Shown here: positions 43,276-55,350 of the stretch, piece after piece
How the letters are laid out: each line of letters begins with the position of its first letter
Position numbering within the stretch: position 1 is the stretch's first letter
NCBI RefSeq assembly: GCF_025370935.1
Contig: NC_133491.1
Coordinates: 4,734,000 to 4,797,999 of the forward strand
DNA: 64,000 nt
Source: Choristoneura fumiferana
Taxonomy: Eukaryota; Arthropoda; Insecta; Lepidoptera; Tortricidae
Direction of reading: 5' to 3'
Notes under the pieces: generated by a model
Seen by the model: only the letters and a program-made list of their open reading frames with translations
Databases searched by the model: none
What the model was told of the DNA's origin: nothing
Made by a program: the position numbers and the translations under genes

Positions 43276-45085
43276 TTATAGACTAGTGAGTTATTTTTCA
43301 TACACTCGTAATATTTATCGTATTAACTTGTGGTATAAATAATTCAGATCTGATGATACCGCAAATACACTTTACAAAAAGTAAGTCAGAAAAAAAAGTT
43401 GTGTATTAAAACTTCAGGTGTTGACATTTAAAAGAAAGTTATCATAGCTACGTAGACATTCCAAGTAGACGTGTAACAAAAACATGAAATCTTATTGCCC
43501 TTATTAGTGAGTCTAATATGAGCGAGTTATAAATAAACTCAGTCGAGTAAAAAAAAATTAGAAGAATGAAAAATTCAGCCCTACACCACGATAAACTCTA
43601 AGCCATTTTTAATGAAAAAGTTAAGTTAAAGAGCATTAAAAAATCGCCATTATCTGCCCTTCTTTCAACTGCGAAGCTAAGTTTAAGTCTGACGCACTGT
43701 AATAAAATATTTTAATATTCAAAAAATTTGGAAGGACCGCTTGGCGAGGCAAAGTACATCAAATATCGGAAGCCGAAGTGCAGGTTGTAAACTTCTGAAT
43801 TACATTATGGATATGAAGTGAAACACCATCGTAAGCCGCCACGGTATTCTGGATTATCCAACATGCGGGCTAGAGATCACGTAGTTGTGCTACCGACTTC
43901 TTAGGCAAGATAGCTTACCTTATAGATACCTTAATAGTATACCTTACCTAGCCAACATACATAGAAGAGTTGAACAACCTCCGACATTATCGGCTGAGCG
44001 TTTTATCAAACGTAGCTAAGAATCATCGCAAGAAAATGCATCGAAATTGGTCTTTTGAGAGCGACGATGCTACAGACCGACAGACAGACAGACATTGGCG
44101 TCAAACCTATAACACCCTTTTTTCAATTACAATGAAAATATCGTCAGTAACATTATCAAAAAATATTGGACACGCATAATTATTTCTCTTCAAATTTAAA
44201 ATTGCATCGCTTGAAAGTACGCTTCTTTGACAGAGTTTTTTAATAATATTCAAACTATTTATACTTACAATGGTTTTTACTTCTGATATAGTCTTGCAAG
44301 AAATTTTCACCCACTTATATAGTGACTGCCTTGACTGAAAATATAGTACGGATTACTTGTAGTATGGATGATAATATCGTCAACATAAAAGCGTATTTTA
44401 AAAAGTTTTTTTTTTTACAAAAACAAATACTAGTGACTGTGGATGATTAAAACAATGGACGATTAAAGCATAAAAGGATGGTCCAAATTAAGGCACATGA
44501 AAAGGAAAGGATAGTTCACTTCTTTACCGACTCACTAGTTCGAGAACAAGCAGCACTTCCAACATCTGTGATCGAAACTTTTAATAGGTACCTACTAGTG
44601 TTAGTTCGCACAATATCGAACGATTCTCGAGACAAACTAATAGAGAAAGAACGAACGTAGCTCATGTCTTAAGTAAACGAAATGGATGATGTAGAAACGT
44701 TTAATGGATAAAGTAATTTAGTAACACAAGACAATCGACAATGGAATTGTAATTAAGACTGTTTTAGGATTTAGGGTTGAACTGCGTTATTCCTAACTAA
44801 CTACATTAAGTAGAAATAGTTTTGGCTACTTATTGGTGTCTTTCATAAAAACGAAACTAATTTAAATAGCCACCATTAACCCAGAATAATAATAAAACTT
44901 TACAGTTCTACGCATTTTCTAAGAAAATAGAACTATAAAACTATAAGTAGGTCAGATAAATACAATATAAAACGCAATATAAGCCCGCGTCATAACAGGC
45001 ACAATACACTTGCCACGTTAGCTTGTTGAACCGTAATGAGCACCCCTTGCACCAGAAACTACGCAGAACTATAATATTTTTCACC
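43276..45085. other. AT-rich DNA upstream of the receptor exon
   Basis: No earlier receptor exon was recognised on the plus strand here; a short (ACAG)n tract lies near 44076-44093. It may be intron of the same gene. Confidence 0.45.
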
Positions 45086-45735
45086 TATGATGAGTTCTGT
45101 GACGTTTCGACTTTGACAGTTTTAGAGATGTACCATTTATCGAGTGAACTATCGATTTTTGTAAGAGTAGTGCCTATTTTTGGAGAAGTTGTATTATATT
45201 AAAAAAACATATATGTTTGCATTTATGTTTCCAGTTTCCCGCCCACCGAGCCACCGTTTTCTCGTTCTCGCTCGAAATAATCCCTCAAACGAATTACAAA
45301 CTCTAGACTCAGGGAGTTCAAAACAATATTTTTAGACCGTTTCGCCATTTTGCCAAAATATAACAACAAACTTCAACAACAATAATAACAAATAACTAAA
45401 ATACAATGCAAAGAAAATGCAACGGAAACTCAACTCGTATACAAGGCACACGCACTCGTACTGACAGTGATACTGACAAGCACTGGCCACAAGAGGTACA
45501 AGATGGCTACAGCCGCGTTCCAAATAGCCGCGTTTACAAAATCTTGCAAGTTTAAATTATATCTTAGTGTTCATTGTTATTGAATAATGAACTGCGGCAA
45601 TTGCCGATAATGTTGTGTCACGTCACTACTCTGTTCCGTTTTATACATTGCGTCATTAAAAAAATATATATTTTGCGAACATAGTATGCGTAATTCGGAA
45701 AATTTTCAAGTGTCACAGAACTCATCATTGCTGAA
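45086..45735. mobile_element. Putative TIR element just upstream of the first receptor exon
   Basis: ATGATGAGTTCTGTGAC (45096) and GTCACAGAACTCATCAT (~45715) are 17-bp inverted ends. The interior is not coding in a recognisable way. Only one copy is in the window, so the call rests on the inverted ends alone. Confidence 0.4.
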
Positions 45736-45871
45736 AAATACAGTAGAGAAACTACCTATACAAGGTAAAAAAAGATTTACCTCGTACACACTGGTAGAGT
45801 CAAGCCCCAAATCAATCTCTGTTTCATATCGTCCTGTTTACCGATTCTAAAGTATTCTTTTCTCCCCGCAG

Positions 45872-46055
45872 CATCAGTGGCCCGGATCGCCAAGTTCCTC
45901 GGCAGTACCGGCACACCAATGATCACAACTGGTGGCTTCTCCTTCGACTTCGTGGAGCCGAAGCAGAACTGCAGCGCCGAGTTTTACATGCTGGTGCGGG
46001 CTGGTCCGGTCGGATTCAAAGACCTGGCCTTCTTCCTCATCGATATCTTCAAGCA
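45872..46055 (+). CDS. Internal exon of a receptor-type guanylate cyclase-like gene (ANF-receptor ligand-binding region)
   Basis: A 184-nt open segment preceded by a strong acceptor (TTCTTTTCTCCCCGCAG) and followed by GTGAGT. The frame starts with two bases completing a split codon, then SVARIAKFLGSTG, ITTGGFSFDF, EFYMLVRAGPVGF and DLAFFLIDIFK. This matches the pattern of the extracellular ANF-receptor domain of insect receptor guanylate cyclases, where a strand ending in ITTG and a VRxGP-type motif lead into a helix just before the next lobe strand. It carries one NxS glycosylation sequon (NCS). It ends with two bases (CA) of a split codon, so the next exon must supply one base first; both candidate downstream exons do. 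The cyclase domain itself is not in the window, so an ANF-family receptor of another kind remains possible. The exons upstream were not found. Confidence 0.8.
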
Positions 46056-46442
46056 GTGAGTTCATATTTATGATGTTCAGAGTGCGCTTTGTAATCGCTT
46101 ACACTTATAGGTAAAAAACTTAAGAAGATGACCTGTTGTACGAGTATAAATATACGTAGTAATGCACAGAATTGATTATGGGACTTAAGTGATTCAAAAC
46201 GTCGATTTATCTACAAGGAGTCTCTGACTTCGGGGATTTAAATTCAAGGTTCCATTCTACTTTCATATCTGAGCTACTTTTTTGTTCTGCAACTTTTGAA
46301 AAATAATATGATCACTGTTAATTTAATTTAAGAGATGTCAAATAAATGTCAAAAAATATTTGAAGGTGCTCGTACCAAGAGACAGCGATAACACCGCCAT
46401 GCCCGATACACTGATTTAACTATAAACTTTGAGGATCAATAC

Positions 46443-46710
46443 ATAAATAAATAAATAAATATCACGGGACAATTCACGCCAATTGACCTAGTCCCAAAGT
46501 AAGCTTAGCAAAGCTTGTGTTATGGGTACTAAGCAACGGATAAATATAATTATATAGATATAGATACATACTTAAATACATATTAAACACCCAAGACCCG
46601 AGAACAAACATTCGTATTTTTCATACAAATATCTGCCCCGACACGGGAATCGAACCCGGGACCTCAAGCTTCGTAGTCAGGTTCTCTAACCACTAGGCCA
46701 TCTGGTCGTC
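46443..46710 (-). mobile_element. Second SINE family, full length
   Basis: The minus strand starts GACGACCAGATGGCCTAGTGG (A-box) with GGTTCGATTCCCGTGTC (B-box), continues through GGGGCAGATATTTG and TTTGTTCTCGGGTCTTGGG, and ends CCCGTGATATTTATTTATTT. The tRNA-like head is well preserved. A diverged copy is at 11697-11939. Confidence 0.8.
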
Positions 46711-46924
46711 TATAAATAATCTTAATTCAAGTTATTTCAAATGTTAAAAACGAAAGTAGCTTAGTTTTGTGAGTAGAATCGAACCTTAAATTTAAGGCCC
46801 CATGGTCAAAGATACCCCGTATACGGACACGTTACTACTACATACAACAGGTCATTCTTATGTTTTTTAGGTATACTAGTTTGCTAATGTCATTTGGGAC
46901 TTGAAACAAAAGACCGATTCTACA

Positions 46925-46975
46925 ATAAATACAATACGCGGTAATGACAGTATAACTCTTTATTAAGCACCAATA
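46925..46975 (-). repeat. LINE 3' terminus fragment
   Basis: ATAAATACAATACGCGGTAA and TATAACTCTTTATTAAGCACC; minus orientation. Confidence 0.5.
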
Positions 46976-47913
46976 CAAAGTAATCAGTACAGAAAACACT
47001 GGTATTAGTGATTTTCTAAGTTAAGCAATAGGTAATAGGGGGTTTGCTTTCTCTTTCTCATTTGAATCTTCAGGTAAACGAAGAAAACCGAGAAGTCCCG
47101 AGCGACATTAACATTCTAGTTGTACTGTACACATGGTTTACACTTACACACTGTGTGACACTGTGCCTTAAAATTAATCTAAAATGTTTCAGCAGATGGT
47201 TGGGTTTGGTTTGCATACCTTTGTAAATATTTTTCAGGATTTTTATTTGTGGTTGGTTCTACTGGCGTTTCAACTGCTATTAATTTCCTTTCACATAGTA
47301 ATAACTAAGTGACAGTTAACATTTTTGTAGGTGTGAGACCAAACGAACGTAACTTCTTGAGTTAGGAGACGCGTAATTTTGGTTTTAAAAAACGTCCTAT
47401 TTATGTAAAAAGGGTCATTCAAGTAACGTAAGCAGAATTTTAGTGCAAAAATTACGTTCTCTCACCCTAAATTGTTATTGTACCGCAACTGTATCGTTTT
47501 ATAAAAACTTTGCGTTCGGTGTGGCTCACTTCTTCTAAGTACAATGTGTGCGAAAGGGTATTAATAGCAGATGAAATGGTAGTAGAACTATCCCAATGTT
47601 TCCATGTATTGATGGGTGTTCAAATTATACGATGGGTTTTAAACCTTTCTTTCGGGTTAAATTTAAAACACCTTACAAGGTATTAATAATACATTATTTA
47701 TGCAAAGAGTTGACGCATTTCAGTGAATGCAAAAGATGACCACCTCGCTCAAAATACTGTTAAAAATACCTGTTCAATGCAAGCAAAATCATGTAAAACA
47801 GTATCTTATTATTGTTAGTTATTTAATGTATCTGCTAGTTTGTACTAAATTAATAGACGTTTATAAAAGGCTTTCCAACAAAACAGGCTTGCTAAAAATT
47901 TTATAACAAAAAA

Positions 47914-48275
47914 TTTAACCGACTACAAAAAAACCACGAAACTAATTTTCTACCAGTCTGAAGTCGGTCGGTGCCTCAGCACGAGCCAGCAGGAGTGGAC
48001 GTATTATATGAAAATTACCATAGGTGTCCCTACAATATTTGAAGAGTTCCCTCGATTTCCTTAGGATTCAATTATCAGATCCTGATTTGGTGCTAATGGG
48101 ACCTAATTGAAAGCGTTCCTGGACGAACGAAAAAATTTTTTTTCCAAATCGATTCATAAATGACGGAGTTCTGAGGTAACAAATACATATATAAATATAA
48201 AAAAATACAACCGAATTAAACGAATTATTAATTATTTATTATTGATAACCTCCTCCTTTTTTGAAGTCAGTTAAA
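47914..48275. repeat. Repeat bounded by TTAACCGACT / AGTCAGTTAA
   Basis: Left end TTTAACCGACTACAAAAAAA, right end TAACCTCCTCCTTTTTTGAA then GTCAGTTAAA. Interior text CCTACAATATTTGAAGAG and CTCGATTTCCTTAGGATTC recurs at 35247-35460 (inverted) and 8300-8534. Confidence 0.7.
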
Positions 48276-48590
48276 AATAAAGCTCATTTTTGTCCGTCTC
48301 TCCATTTTCACTTTTATTTTCAGTGTTTGTTACATACTTCGAATATAGGCGGTTTTTCTATAACACATAATATTCGAGGAATTTCAAATTCGGCGAGGAA
48401 AACATTCGGAAACTTAGACGTTCGAGGAAGTCTACCAAATCAATACCTAGAGCTTTCATTCATTGCATTCGTTCATTTTTAAATGTTTAATCTTTACTAA
48501 TTTCCATGGTCGTAGAGCCTCTACGACCGCTACGCCGTAGCAGTGATTTAGCAATAAACTTTGCTACAACCTATATCACCAATACTCTAA

Positions 48591-48854
48591 GGCTGGGTTC
48601 TCACGGCGCAGTCCTGAACGATTTTTTATCGTACACGTTTTATCGAATAAGAAGTGGCTTAACTTTGTGTAGAACCGTTCACACGTCGTTTATATTGACG
48701 ACTCGACGTTTTTATTTATATTGCTTTCTCAATAGCTTCAGTAAACTTCGAAAAGCTAGATGAGAAAGCAAGACAAAATAAGATGGCAAAACATTATTCA
48801 CTGTAATTGTACGATAAATCGTGCAGGACTGCGCCGTGTCGTGTGAACCCAGCC
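48591..48854. mobile_element. MITE with TAA target duplication
   Basis: Ends GGCTGGGTTCTCACGGCGCA and GCCGTGTCGTGTGAACCCAGCC are inverted. TAA lies at 48588-48590 and 48855-48857. The interior is AT-rich and non-coding. Confidence 0.8.
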
Positions 48855-49284
48855 TAAGTCCTGCAAAGTTATTAATCGTGTTACTGCCACAAGTCAACAT
48901 GGCATTCTATAAACGCGTTCAAAATTCAATCTTATTTGCTATGCAGTATAATGTATTGTTAAACTTGGCTATGTTAAATGTTTTAGTTACATAAGTTTGC
49001 ACTGGATTTACTGGCCTGGTGGCAGCATACAACTACATACAAGTTCAGGAACTAAGTTAGTTATTTAAATTAAACGGTCTTGCTTGGTTTTAGTTGAAAA
49101 ATAATAATAATTTAGAATATTATTCTCTGCTCTGTGTTTTGTTTTATTTGAATAAACTACTTAGCAGTGATTAAGTCTGCGTCCTGTAGAACTTTGTCCT
49201 TAGAAACTTGAAATTTGATATGAGAGTAGCTCTTACTCGTACAGTAATAAGAACCAATAAGAAAACTAAGATAATCTAATTTTT

Positions 49285-49470
49285 TATATCGAAAATACAA
49301 ACTGAAACATGGATGCACAAAAAAATCAGAAAAATAGACCAGCGCTGGGAATCGAACCCAGGTCCTCGGGATTCCGTGCCACATGCTATACCACTACTCC
49401 ACCACTGGACCTGGATTTGGAGATTTGGAGTTGAAATAAAAAATACAAAAATACTCCAAAAACAATCTTA
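49285..49470 (-). repeat. Single tRNA-like repeat arm
   Basis: One minus-strand arm with the A-box/B-box pair, followed by GGAGTTGAAATAAAAAATAC, which also follows the 907-1200 copy (1210-1235). Confidence 0.65.
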
Positions 49471-50090
49471 ATTTTTTTATGTCCGTCTGTCTATGTCAGT
49501 AATGAAGCCATCTAAAAGGACCCCACATTGCAAACATTTTGTTTAGGGGAGGGGCTGTGCTAACATTTTGGATATTCATACATACCTAAAATTTGTACGG
49601 AACCCTCGATATTCAAATTTTTTTTATGCTTTATCTCTACTTAATGCCAAAATCAGACCAGCCTGTAACAGACAGACCGACATAAGACTACAAAATTAAA
49701 GGTTCTATGCGTATCTTTTGAATTCGGAATCCTAAAATACCGAAGCCTAGTTACCTATGAGGCTATGAATAATTCTCAAATCGAATATTTAACGAGAATC
49801 CTAAAACAGTCTGTTAAATATTTACGAGACATTATTATTGAAACATCAAATGACGAATACTTTGCCATAAAATAAGACTGATATTATATGTGCGAAAGTT
49901 TGTGTGTATGTATGTGTATTCGAGTGCGTGTGTACAAGAACGAGCATGTGTGTGTGTTCAAGCTAACACAGCTGGATTTGATAAAATAATATGGTAAGTA
50001 GTCAGCTGGATCTCTGGAATAACACAAAGGCTACTTTTTACAAACCTTAATAATAGAGTGCGTGCCAATATTTTTGAACACATCATCCCA

Positions 50091-50204
50091 GCCTATATTC
50101 GTCCCACTGCTGGGCACAGGCCTCCTGTCAGAACAAGAGGGCTAGGGCCATAGTTCCCACGTGGGACCAGTGCGGATTAGGAACTTGCAGTGCGGATTGG
50201 GAAC
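50091..50204 (-). mobile_element. 3' fragment of the tRNA-headed SINE
   Basis: The minus-strand 3' terminus (CATCATCCCAGCCTATATTC on +) and about 100 bp of body. A short piece, AGTGCGGATTGGGAAC, is repeated at the break. Confidence 0.75.
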
Positions 50205-50499
50205 GATACGGGATGGCGACTGTACGTGTGTTAAATCCCAAAATCTCATCCTTTATGATTTGAGTCAGGAAATTTTGGAAAGGTGTTCATCATATAACAA
50301 ACACTTCCTACACTTTTTTGTGGGAAATTAGTAAAATTTTGGAATTTTCAATTCGACTGCTGGGTTTAATGGCGCACGCAGAGTCGCGGATAAACGCTAG
50401 TAACTCATGAAACATGTAAATCCTTCGAATTACTTTGTATGCATATTCAATGTTTACCTACAGGCTTTTGTTTTGACTAAGGGTTTATGAATAGTGTAT

Positions 50500-50835
50500 G
50501 TTATTGTGAAATTTTTGATAATTTTACGGTCATCCCGTAAAACCCATATCGAAAATACATACTGAAATATAGATGGACAGAAAAATAAGACCAGCGCTGG
50601 GAATCGAATCCAGGTCCTCGGCTAGTGTCGCTGCTTAAGTGACCAAATAAGAAACAAACAGGCTGAGAATGTGGTGCATAGGAGAAATTTGTGTCAGTAC
50701 CGTTGTCTAGCGGTGGTGTAGCGGTATAGCATGCGGCACGAAATGCCGAGGACCTGGGTTCGATTCCCAGCGCTGGTCTTATTTTTATGGTTTTTCTGTG
50801 CATCTATTATTTCAGTTTGTATTTTCAATATAGTT
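50500..50835. repeat. Palindromic pair of tRNA-like repeats, second copy
   Basis: Left arm 50520-50625 (minus) and right arm 50700-50835 (plus). The right arm keeps GGTGGTGTAGCGGTATAGCA and GGGTTCGATTCCCAGC. The spacer AGAATGTGGTGCATAGGAG matches the spacer of the 907-1200 copy, so the two are one element family and not chance neighbours. Confidence 0.7.
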
Positions 50836-50839
50836 CAAC

Positions 50840-53039
50840 AGAGTTTGTACGGCACGTGTAAGAGAAAAGAAGCAACTCAATGAAGGTTTTTAGGTAGGAG
50901 AAATATCGCTAGATGGCGTTAGCATCGAGTAGTCTGTGCGATGTTACAGTATTGCCTGCAATTGGTGCATTGAGTTATTTACCAATGACAAATGTGACGC
51001 AAATGTTAAAGTTGTCAAACTAAAGTAAAGACCTCACGACAGCTCAGCGTCAAGTAGTCCGTCACAGAAACCTCATTATATTAAACTAGGTAGATTTAAG
51101 TAAAATCCAACTTATGGGACACGTGCGCCTTTGTAGTGATTTATTGCAAAACAAAACTAGTAACATAAATCCGCGACAGATGGCGTTGGAAGGCACTACG
51201 TTAACATGAAAAACCGATCAATAATACTATGCTCACGACTGATATCCCAGAATGGGACATCAGCAAAAAGGTTAGAAGTTGAATGTTTCTGTTACAGATA
51301 ACAGAGCAGTCGCAAGGTTAACATATTTAAATTTATAAAAGACATACGCGTCATTTACGTTGTTTTATTATTAAACAATTCTTAGAAGTTTTTTACGAAA
51401 TCCTTTAAACGTTTAAAGTAAATATAGATTCGAAGTAAGTAAATAAATATTTAAGTGTTGTTAATTTTCTTTTGGTCGTACCTGTGATTTTGTTTTCATA
51501 AACTTCATTAAATTCCAGAAAGTTCCTTTGATAATAAATCAAAGCAAAGCAAAATATTAAAAAAATATTGTTTTTTACAATACGTTTTTGTTGCATACAT
51601 TTTATGTTGACTATACAAAGGTATCTAATAAGAAGACCAAAAGTAGCTTAAATTTGACATGCTTTTACCTAACAAACAATAAATAAAAGTCATTTCAAAT
51701 TAAATTGACTATGGCCTGTAAAGACAATAGCTACAAAATATTAAGAGGCACTAAATGTATTTTCACTTACATAATATTCAGTTCAGCACGAGAATGTTAA
51801 GATATATAATAGACCGCCAGCGGGCTGTTCTGAAATTAATAAAACAAACACGACCACTTCCGTTAGAATTGGCCTACGAGTTGGCAATAATTTCCATTTC
51901 CCCTGGTAGGGGTACTAGTGAACGAAGTGCATGCATAACATAAAGGGAATTATCGCGCTATAACATGCTTAACATACGTGATTCAAGCATTTACCTACAT
52001 ATTAATCACAAATACAAAAACACAAATAAAAAACAAAAACACTTGATGATATCGAAAAAACAACTTGACTTAGCATTACGTTTCAGTATAATCTGGCTAT
52101 TACAGCGCTGATTTTCAATACATTCAGTAACAAACTCTTCTCAGTCGGTCCCCCGAGGTTCAGGATGCCATCCAAAGTCTTTTTCCACACGATCTAGTCT
52201 TCTTCTTTTTTTTAAATAGAGATTTGACAATTCTCGCCATAAAAAATTTGAGTACATAAAAATCCTTCGTGTGGTGTATCGCTTATTCTTATTTAATTTC
52301 AGGGTCAATGTCTATACTACAAATCAACCCATCCTCCTTTTATCAGACAAGTACAAAAATGTAATATTTCAAGTTTAGAACAAAACGCACAATAACGTAG
52401 TTTTATTCCAAACCGACAGGTCAAAAAATATTTACATAATCATGAAACGTAGTTAGTTCCATTAGATGATTTTGTTTAGAATTGCAGAGTTTACCCAATG
52501 TTACAATAAAATACATATTAAGCCAGAGCCGAGATAGCGTGAGTTGTAAAGCATAAAATTAGCATATACAACGAGGTTCGTGGCAAAATCCTACTATACC
52601 TACATACATACCTATCTTAATTTTCGATCTGTTGATAAAGAAGCTCTTTTTGCTGACGATACTTGCATTGGCATCATGCCTGTATCTTTGAAGTCTGTTC
52701 AATGACTAGAAGAGAATGAAAATTCAACTTGAATAATTTGATCTCAAAAAACAAGCAGGATCGATGTAAGAAAAAGAGTAGGTAAGGCTAAAATCTTGGC
52801 CCTTTGTGATATTTTAAATGACATGCCGTTAGTATGTAAATACAAAAAAAGAAAACCCACGAAGTTCAAAAAAGTAGGTACTGTTTGTCGCTTTCAGTCG
52901 GTACACAATTTTGTATAGCTTTTCAAACATGACGTTAAAATGTCAAGGTACAAAAGTGATCACTTATTTATGACGTTGACTGTACCTAGCGACGACTCCT
53001 GGTGGTCACATTTATGTATGAATGGGCTATAGAAAATTT
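50840..53039. other. AT-rich part of the large intron
   Basis: Contains only short CTAGATGGCGTTAG/AGATGGCGTTGG motifs (50910, 51180). No exon recognised. Confidence 0.5.
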
Positions 53040-53490
53040 TCGATTCAAAGTCAAAGTCAAAATATCTTTATTCAATTTAGGCTATAACAAGCACTTATGA
53101 ATGTCAAAAAAAATCTACCACCGGTTCGGAAAAACCTCTGTTGAGAAGAATCCGGCAAGAAATTCAACGAGGTATATTTTATTAAACAGATTTACACTAT
53201 TTATTATTATATGATATGTATACATCACAAATATTTAACACAACTTTATTTTTAACACAGTAGGTTCGCTATTTGAAGTGATCGCTAATGCGGATCGGAA
53301 TTATTTCCAAGTATCCCTGTCCATGATATAATCATTAACTTTATAATACACCTTAGATATTAATGTCTTCTCGACAATAGATCTGAATTTTGTATCTGTT
53401 TCATTTATAATATTTTTTGGAATTTTATTATAAAAACGTATGCAATTTCCCAGATTATTTTTTAGACGTCCTGTATTTAGGTACTAGATA
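53040..53490 (-). mobile_element. CR1-type LINE 3' end
   Basis: The minus strand ends AATAAAGATATTTTGACTTTGACTTTG, a terminus characteristic of lepidopteran CR1/Zenon-like elements. Its upstream part (53270-53465) is the inverted copy of 54410-54600. Confidence 0.75.
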
Positions 53491-53504
53491 ACATGGAAAC
53501 TGTA

Positions 53505-53560
53505 ACAGAATACAATACAATAACTCTTTATTGAACACTCACATATTCTACCATGTCAAC
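53505..53560 (-). repeat. LINE 3' terminus (AATACAATACAATAACTCTTTATTGAA)
   Basis: Minus strand ends in CAATAAAGAG then TTATTGTATTGTATT. The same end occurs at 46925-46965. Confidence 0.6.
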
Positions 53561-54031
53561 TAAAATGTACCCATGAAAATCATAGGAATTATTTTAATTA
53601 CTTACTTTTAACGGCCACAAGGCCTGAAAAATCCAACAACTGGCAAATATTTAATAATTACTTTTTACCTTAAATCTATCTCCTATCCATCTTAATTGAG
53701 ACTTTGGCGTGTTTTTTTATTGCATATTTTTGATGGGATGTAGAGTTGTCACTCCACCGCCCTTACCTGCAAAGTTGATTAGAAAAAAACCCATTTTACA
53801 AGCTGATTCGGGTCTATAAAAACGCCTTCGCAAGTCGTCAAGGTTCAAGGAATTCGACCCCAAAGCCGAACCTAAAACTTTGTCGCCCTAAATTCGATTT
53901 ACTGTGATGAATCATAAAAATGAGGGTAGATTTTACACCTAAATGATAAGAAGGAAGAACAAAATGTGATTTTCCCACTAACGTCGATAATCCGATGGCT
54001 ACTAGAAACAGAGGGATGCTTAAAGTTCCAT

Positions 54032-54362
54032 GAACTAAAAGAATTTCCTTGCTCACCCGCGACCTTACGATAGCATAGCATAGTTGATAGCGATAGTTGC
54101 CAGAGCCTAACAACTGGTAGCATGGTGGTGTTATTCTGAAGATGAGCTCTGATTGAGTTCGAAACTCGTCAGTGTGGTGCGGTGGTGGTGATAGATGGGT
54201 TTTTGTGATTTGTGTATTTTTTAAAGTGTGGAAGTGGAGGAACTGCATGAACACGCATATTTTGCATAAGCTTAGCTATCGTAAGGTCACGGGTGAGCAA
54301 GAAAATTCTTTTAGCTCATTCATATGGACCTCCGCAAAGTCACGCCTGATTCAATAAATTAT
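54032..54362. mobile_element. Shorter copy of the long-inverted-repeat DNA element
   Basis: The right arm is almost complete (GAAGATGAGCTCTGATTGAG to GGTCACGGGTGAGCAAG, ending GCCTGATTCAATAAATTATT). The left arm is reduced to about 50 bp (CTTGCTCACCCGCGACCTTA). Confidence 0.75.
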
Positions 54363-54404
54363 TAAAAATTCCATCTTACAGACTGGCTAAAACCAAAAAA
54401 TCGT

Positions 54405-54600
54405 TTCTGGGAAATTGCATACGTTTTTATAACAAAATTCCAAAAAATATTACCAATGAAACGGATAGAAAATTCAGATCTATTGTCAAGAAGACATTAA
54501 TATCTAAGGCGTATTATAAAGTTAATGATTATATCATGGAATAATTCCGATCCGCATTGACGATCCCTTACTTCAAATAGCGAAAGTGTTAAAAATAAAA
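54405..54600 (+). pseudogene. CR1-type LINE ORF C-terminus
   Basis: One frame reads GNCIRFYNKIPKNITNE then FRSIVKKTLISKAYYKVNDY and a stop, the end of a CR1-like reverse-transcriptase ORF. Opposite orientation to the copy at 53270-53465. Confidence 0.72.
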
Positions 54601-54689
54601 ATTGTGTTAAATATTTAACTATTTGTGTTTGTGATATTAGTAGCAAGCAAAACAATGAATTTGGATAACGATTTTATATTAAGAAAAAT

Positions 54690-54812
54690 AAACAAATTTG
54701 CGTGTGTCTTGTGCCGTTCTCTTAGCTCGACTGGTTCCGGCTCCTTTTGCTGCGCAGGCGGCGGTCTGGGTGACTTCACATGCTTGAGCGCGTACATGTA
54801 ACTATATATCAT
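54690..54812 (-). other. Possible exon or retrocopy fragment (PRPPPAQQKEPEPVELRERH)
   Basis: A minus-strand open stretch reads YALKHVKSPRPPPAQQKEPEP then VELRERHKTHANLF before AT-rich sequence. Its base composition is unlike the AT-rich and repetitive DNA on both sides. A possible acceptor (ATATAG) precedes it, but no convincing donor follows. I do not recognise the protein. Confidence 0.3.
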
Positions 54813-54825
54813 AAGATTCCGCTGA

Positions 54826-55162
54826 ACTGGAATATGTAAATCCCATTTTTTCCTTATCCCGTGGGAATTAACAAAAATCCTTAAAACGGTTTTTTACTAT
54901 TATAATCACCTACTTCTATCTAAATTTAAAGAACCTAGTTATTATAGTTACTGAGATACGGTCACTCGGAATCGAGTATATAAATCCCGTTTTTTTCCTT
55001 TCCCGTGGAAATTTCCAAAAATCCTTCCTTAGTGGGTGCCTACATAGTATAAGGTATCTATGTGCAAAATTTCAAGTCTCTAGGTCCAGTGGTTTGGGCT
55101 GTGCTTTGATATATCAACAGTCAGTCAGTCAGTCAGTTTAGAATTTTATATATATATAGATT
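54826..55162 (+). repeat. Second copy of the CCCGTTTTTTCC tandem repeat with its terminus
   Basis: Two units matching 10490-10930, then GGTTTGGGCTGTGC, four tandem CAGT repeats and TTTTATATATATATAGAT. Same orientation as the 8.6-11.3 kb array. Confidence 0.7.
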
Positions 55163-55218
55163 GTAGCGATCGTCCCATACTCTGACATGGCGCAGCCGGT
55201 GGGATCATGTCAGATTAT

Positions 55219-55350
55219 ATACTTGGGAGCAAAGAGATCGAGCCACCCTTGCAATTTTTTACGTTTCTTTTTATGTTTTTTAGGTCGTAAATGTTATCTT
55301 GAAAACGTAAAAATTAGCAAGGGTGGGTCGATTTCTTTGCTCCCAAGTGT
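55219..55350. mobile_element. MITE with ACTTGGGAGCAAAGA inverted ends
   Basis: ACTTGGGAGCAAAGAGATCG and its inverted partner CGATTTCTTTGCTCCCAAGT bound ~130 bp, and GCCACCCTTGC/GCAAGGGTGGG continue the arms. Confidence 0.75.

Noticed and set aside
44478..44660. 60-codon plus-strand ORF upstream of the first receptor exon, considered as an earlier exon
   Set aside because: No similarity to the ANF-receptor domain or a signal peptide, and no fitting splice sites.
46640..46710. tRNA-like sequence with good A and B boxes, considered as a tRNA gene
   Set aside because: The sequence continues into a SINE body and has a diverged copy at 11.7-11.9 kb; no complete cloverleaf with a proper acceptor stem was evident.
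53838..54254. 138-codon minus-strand frame
   Set aside because: It reads across the long-inverted-repeat DNA element copy and has no protein-family features.
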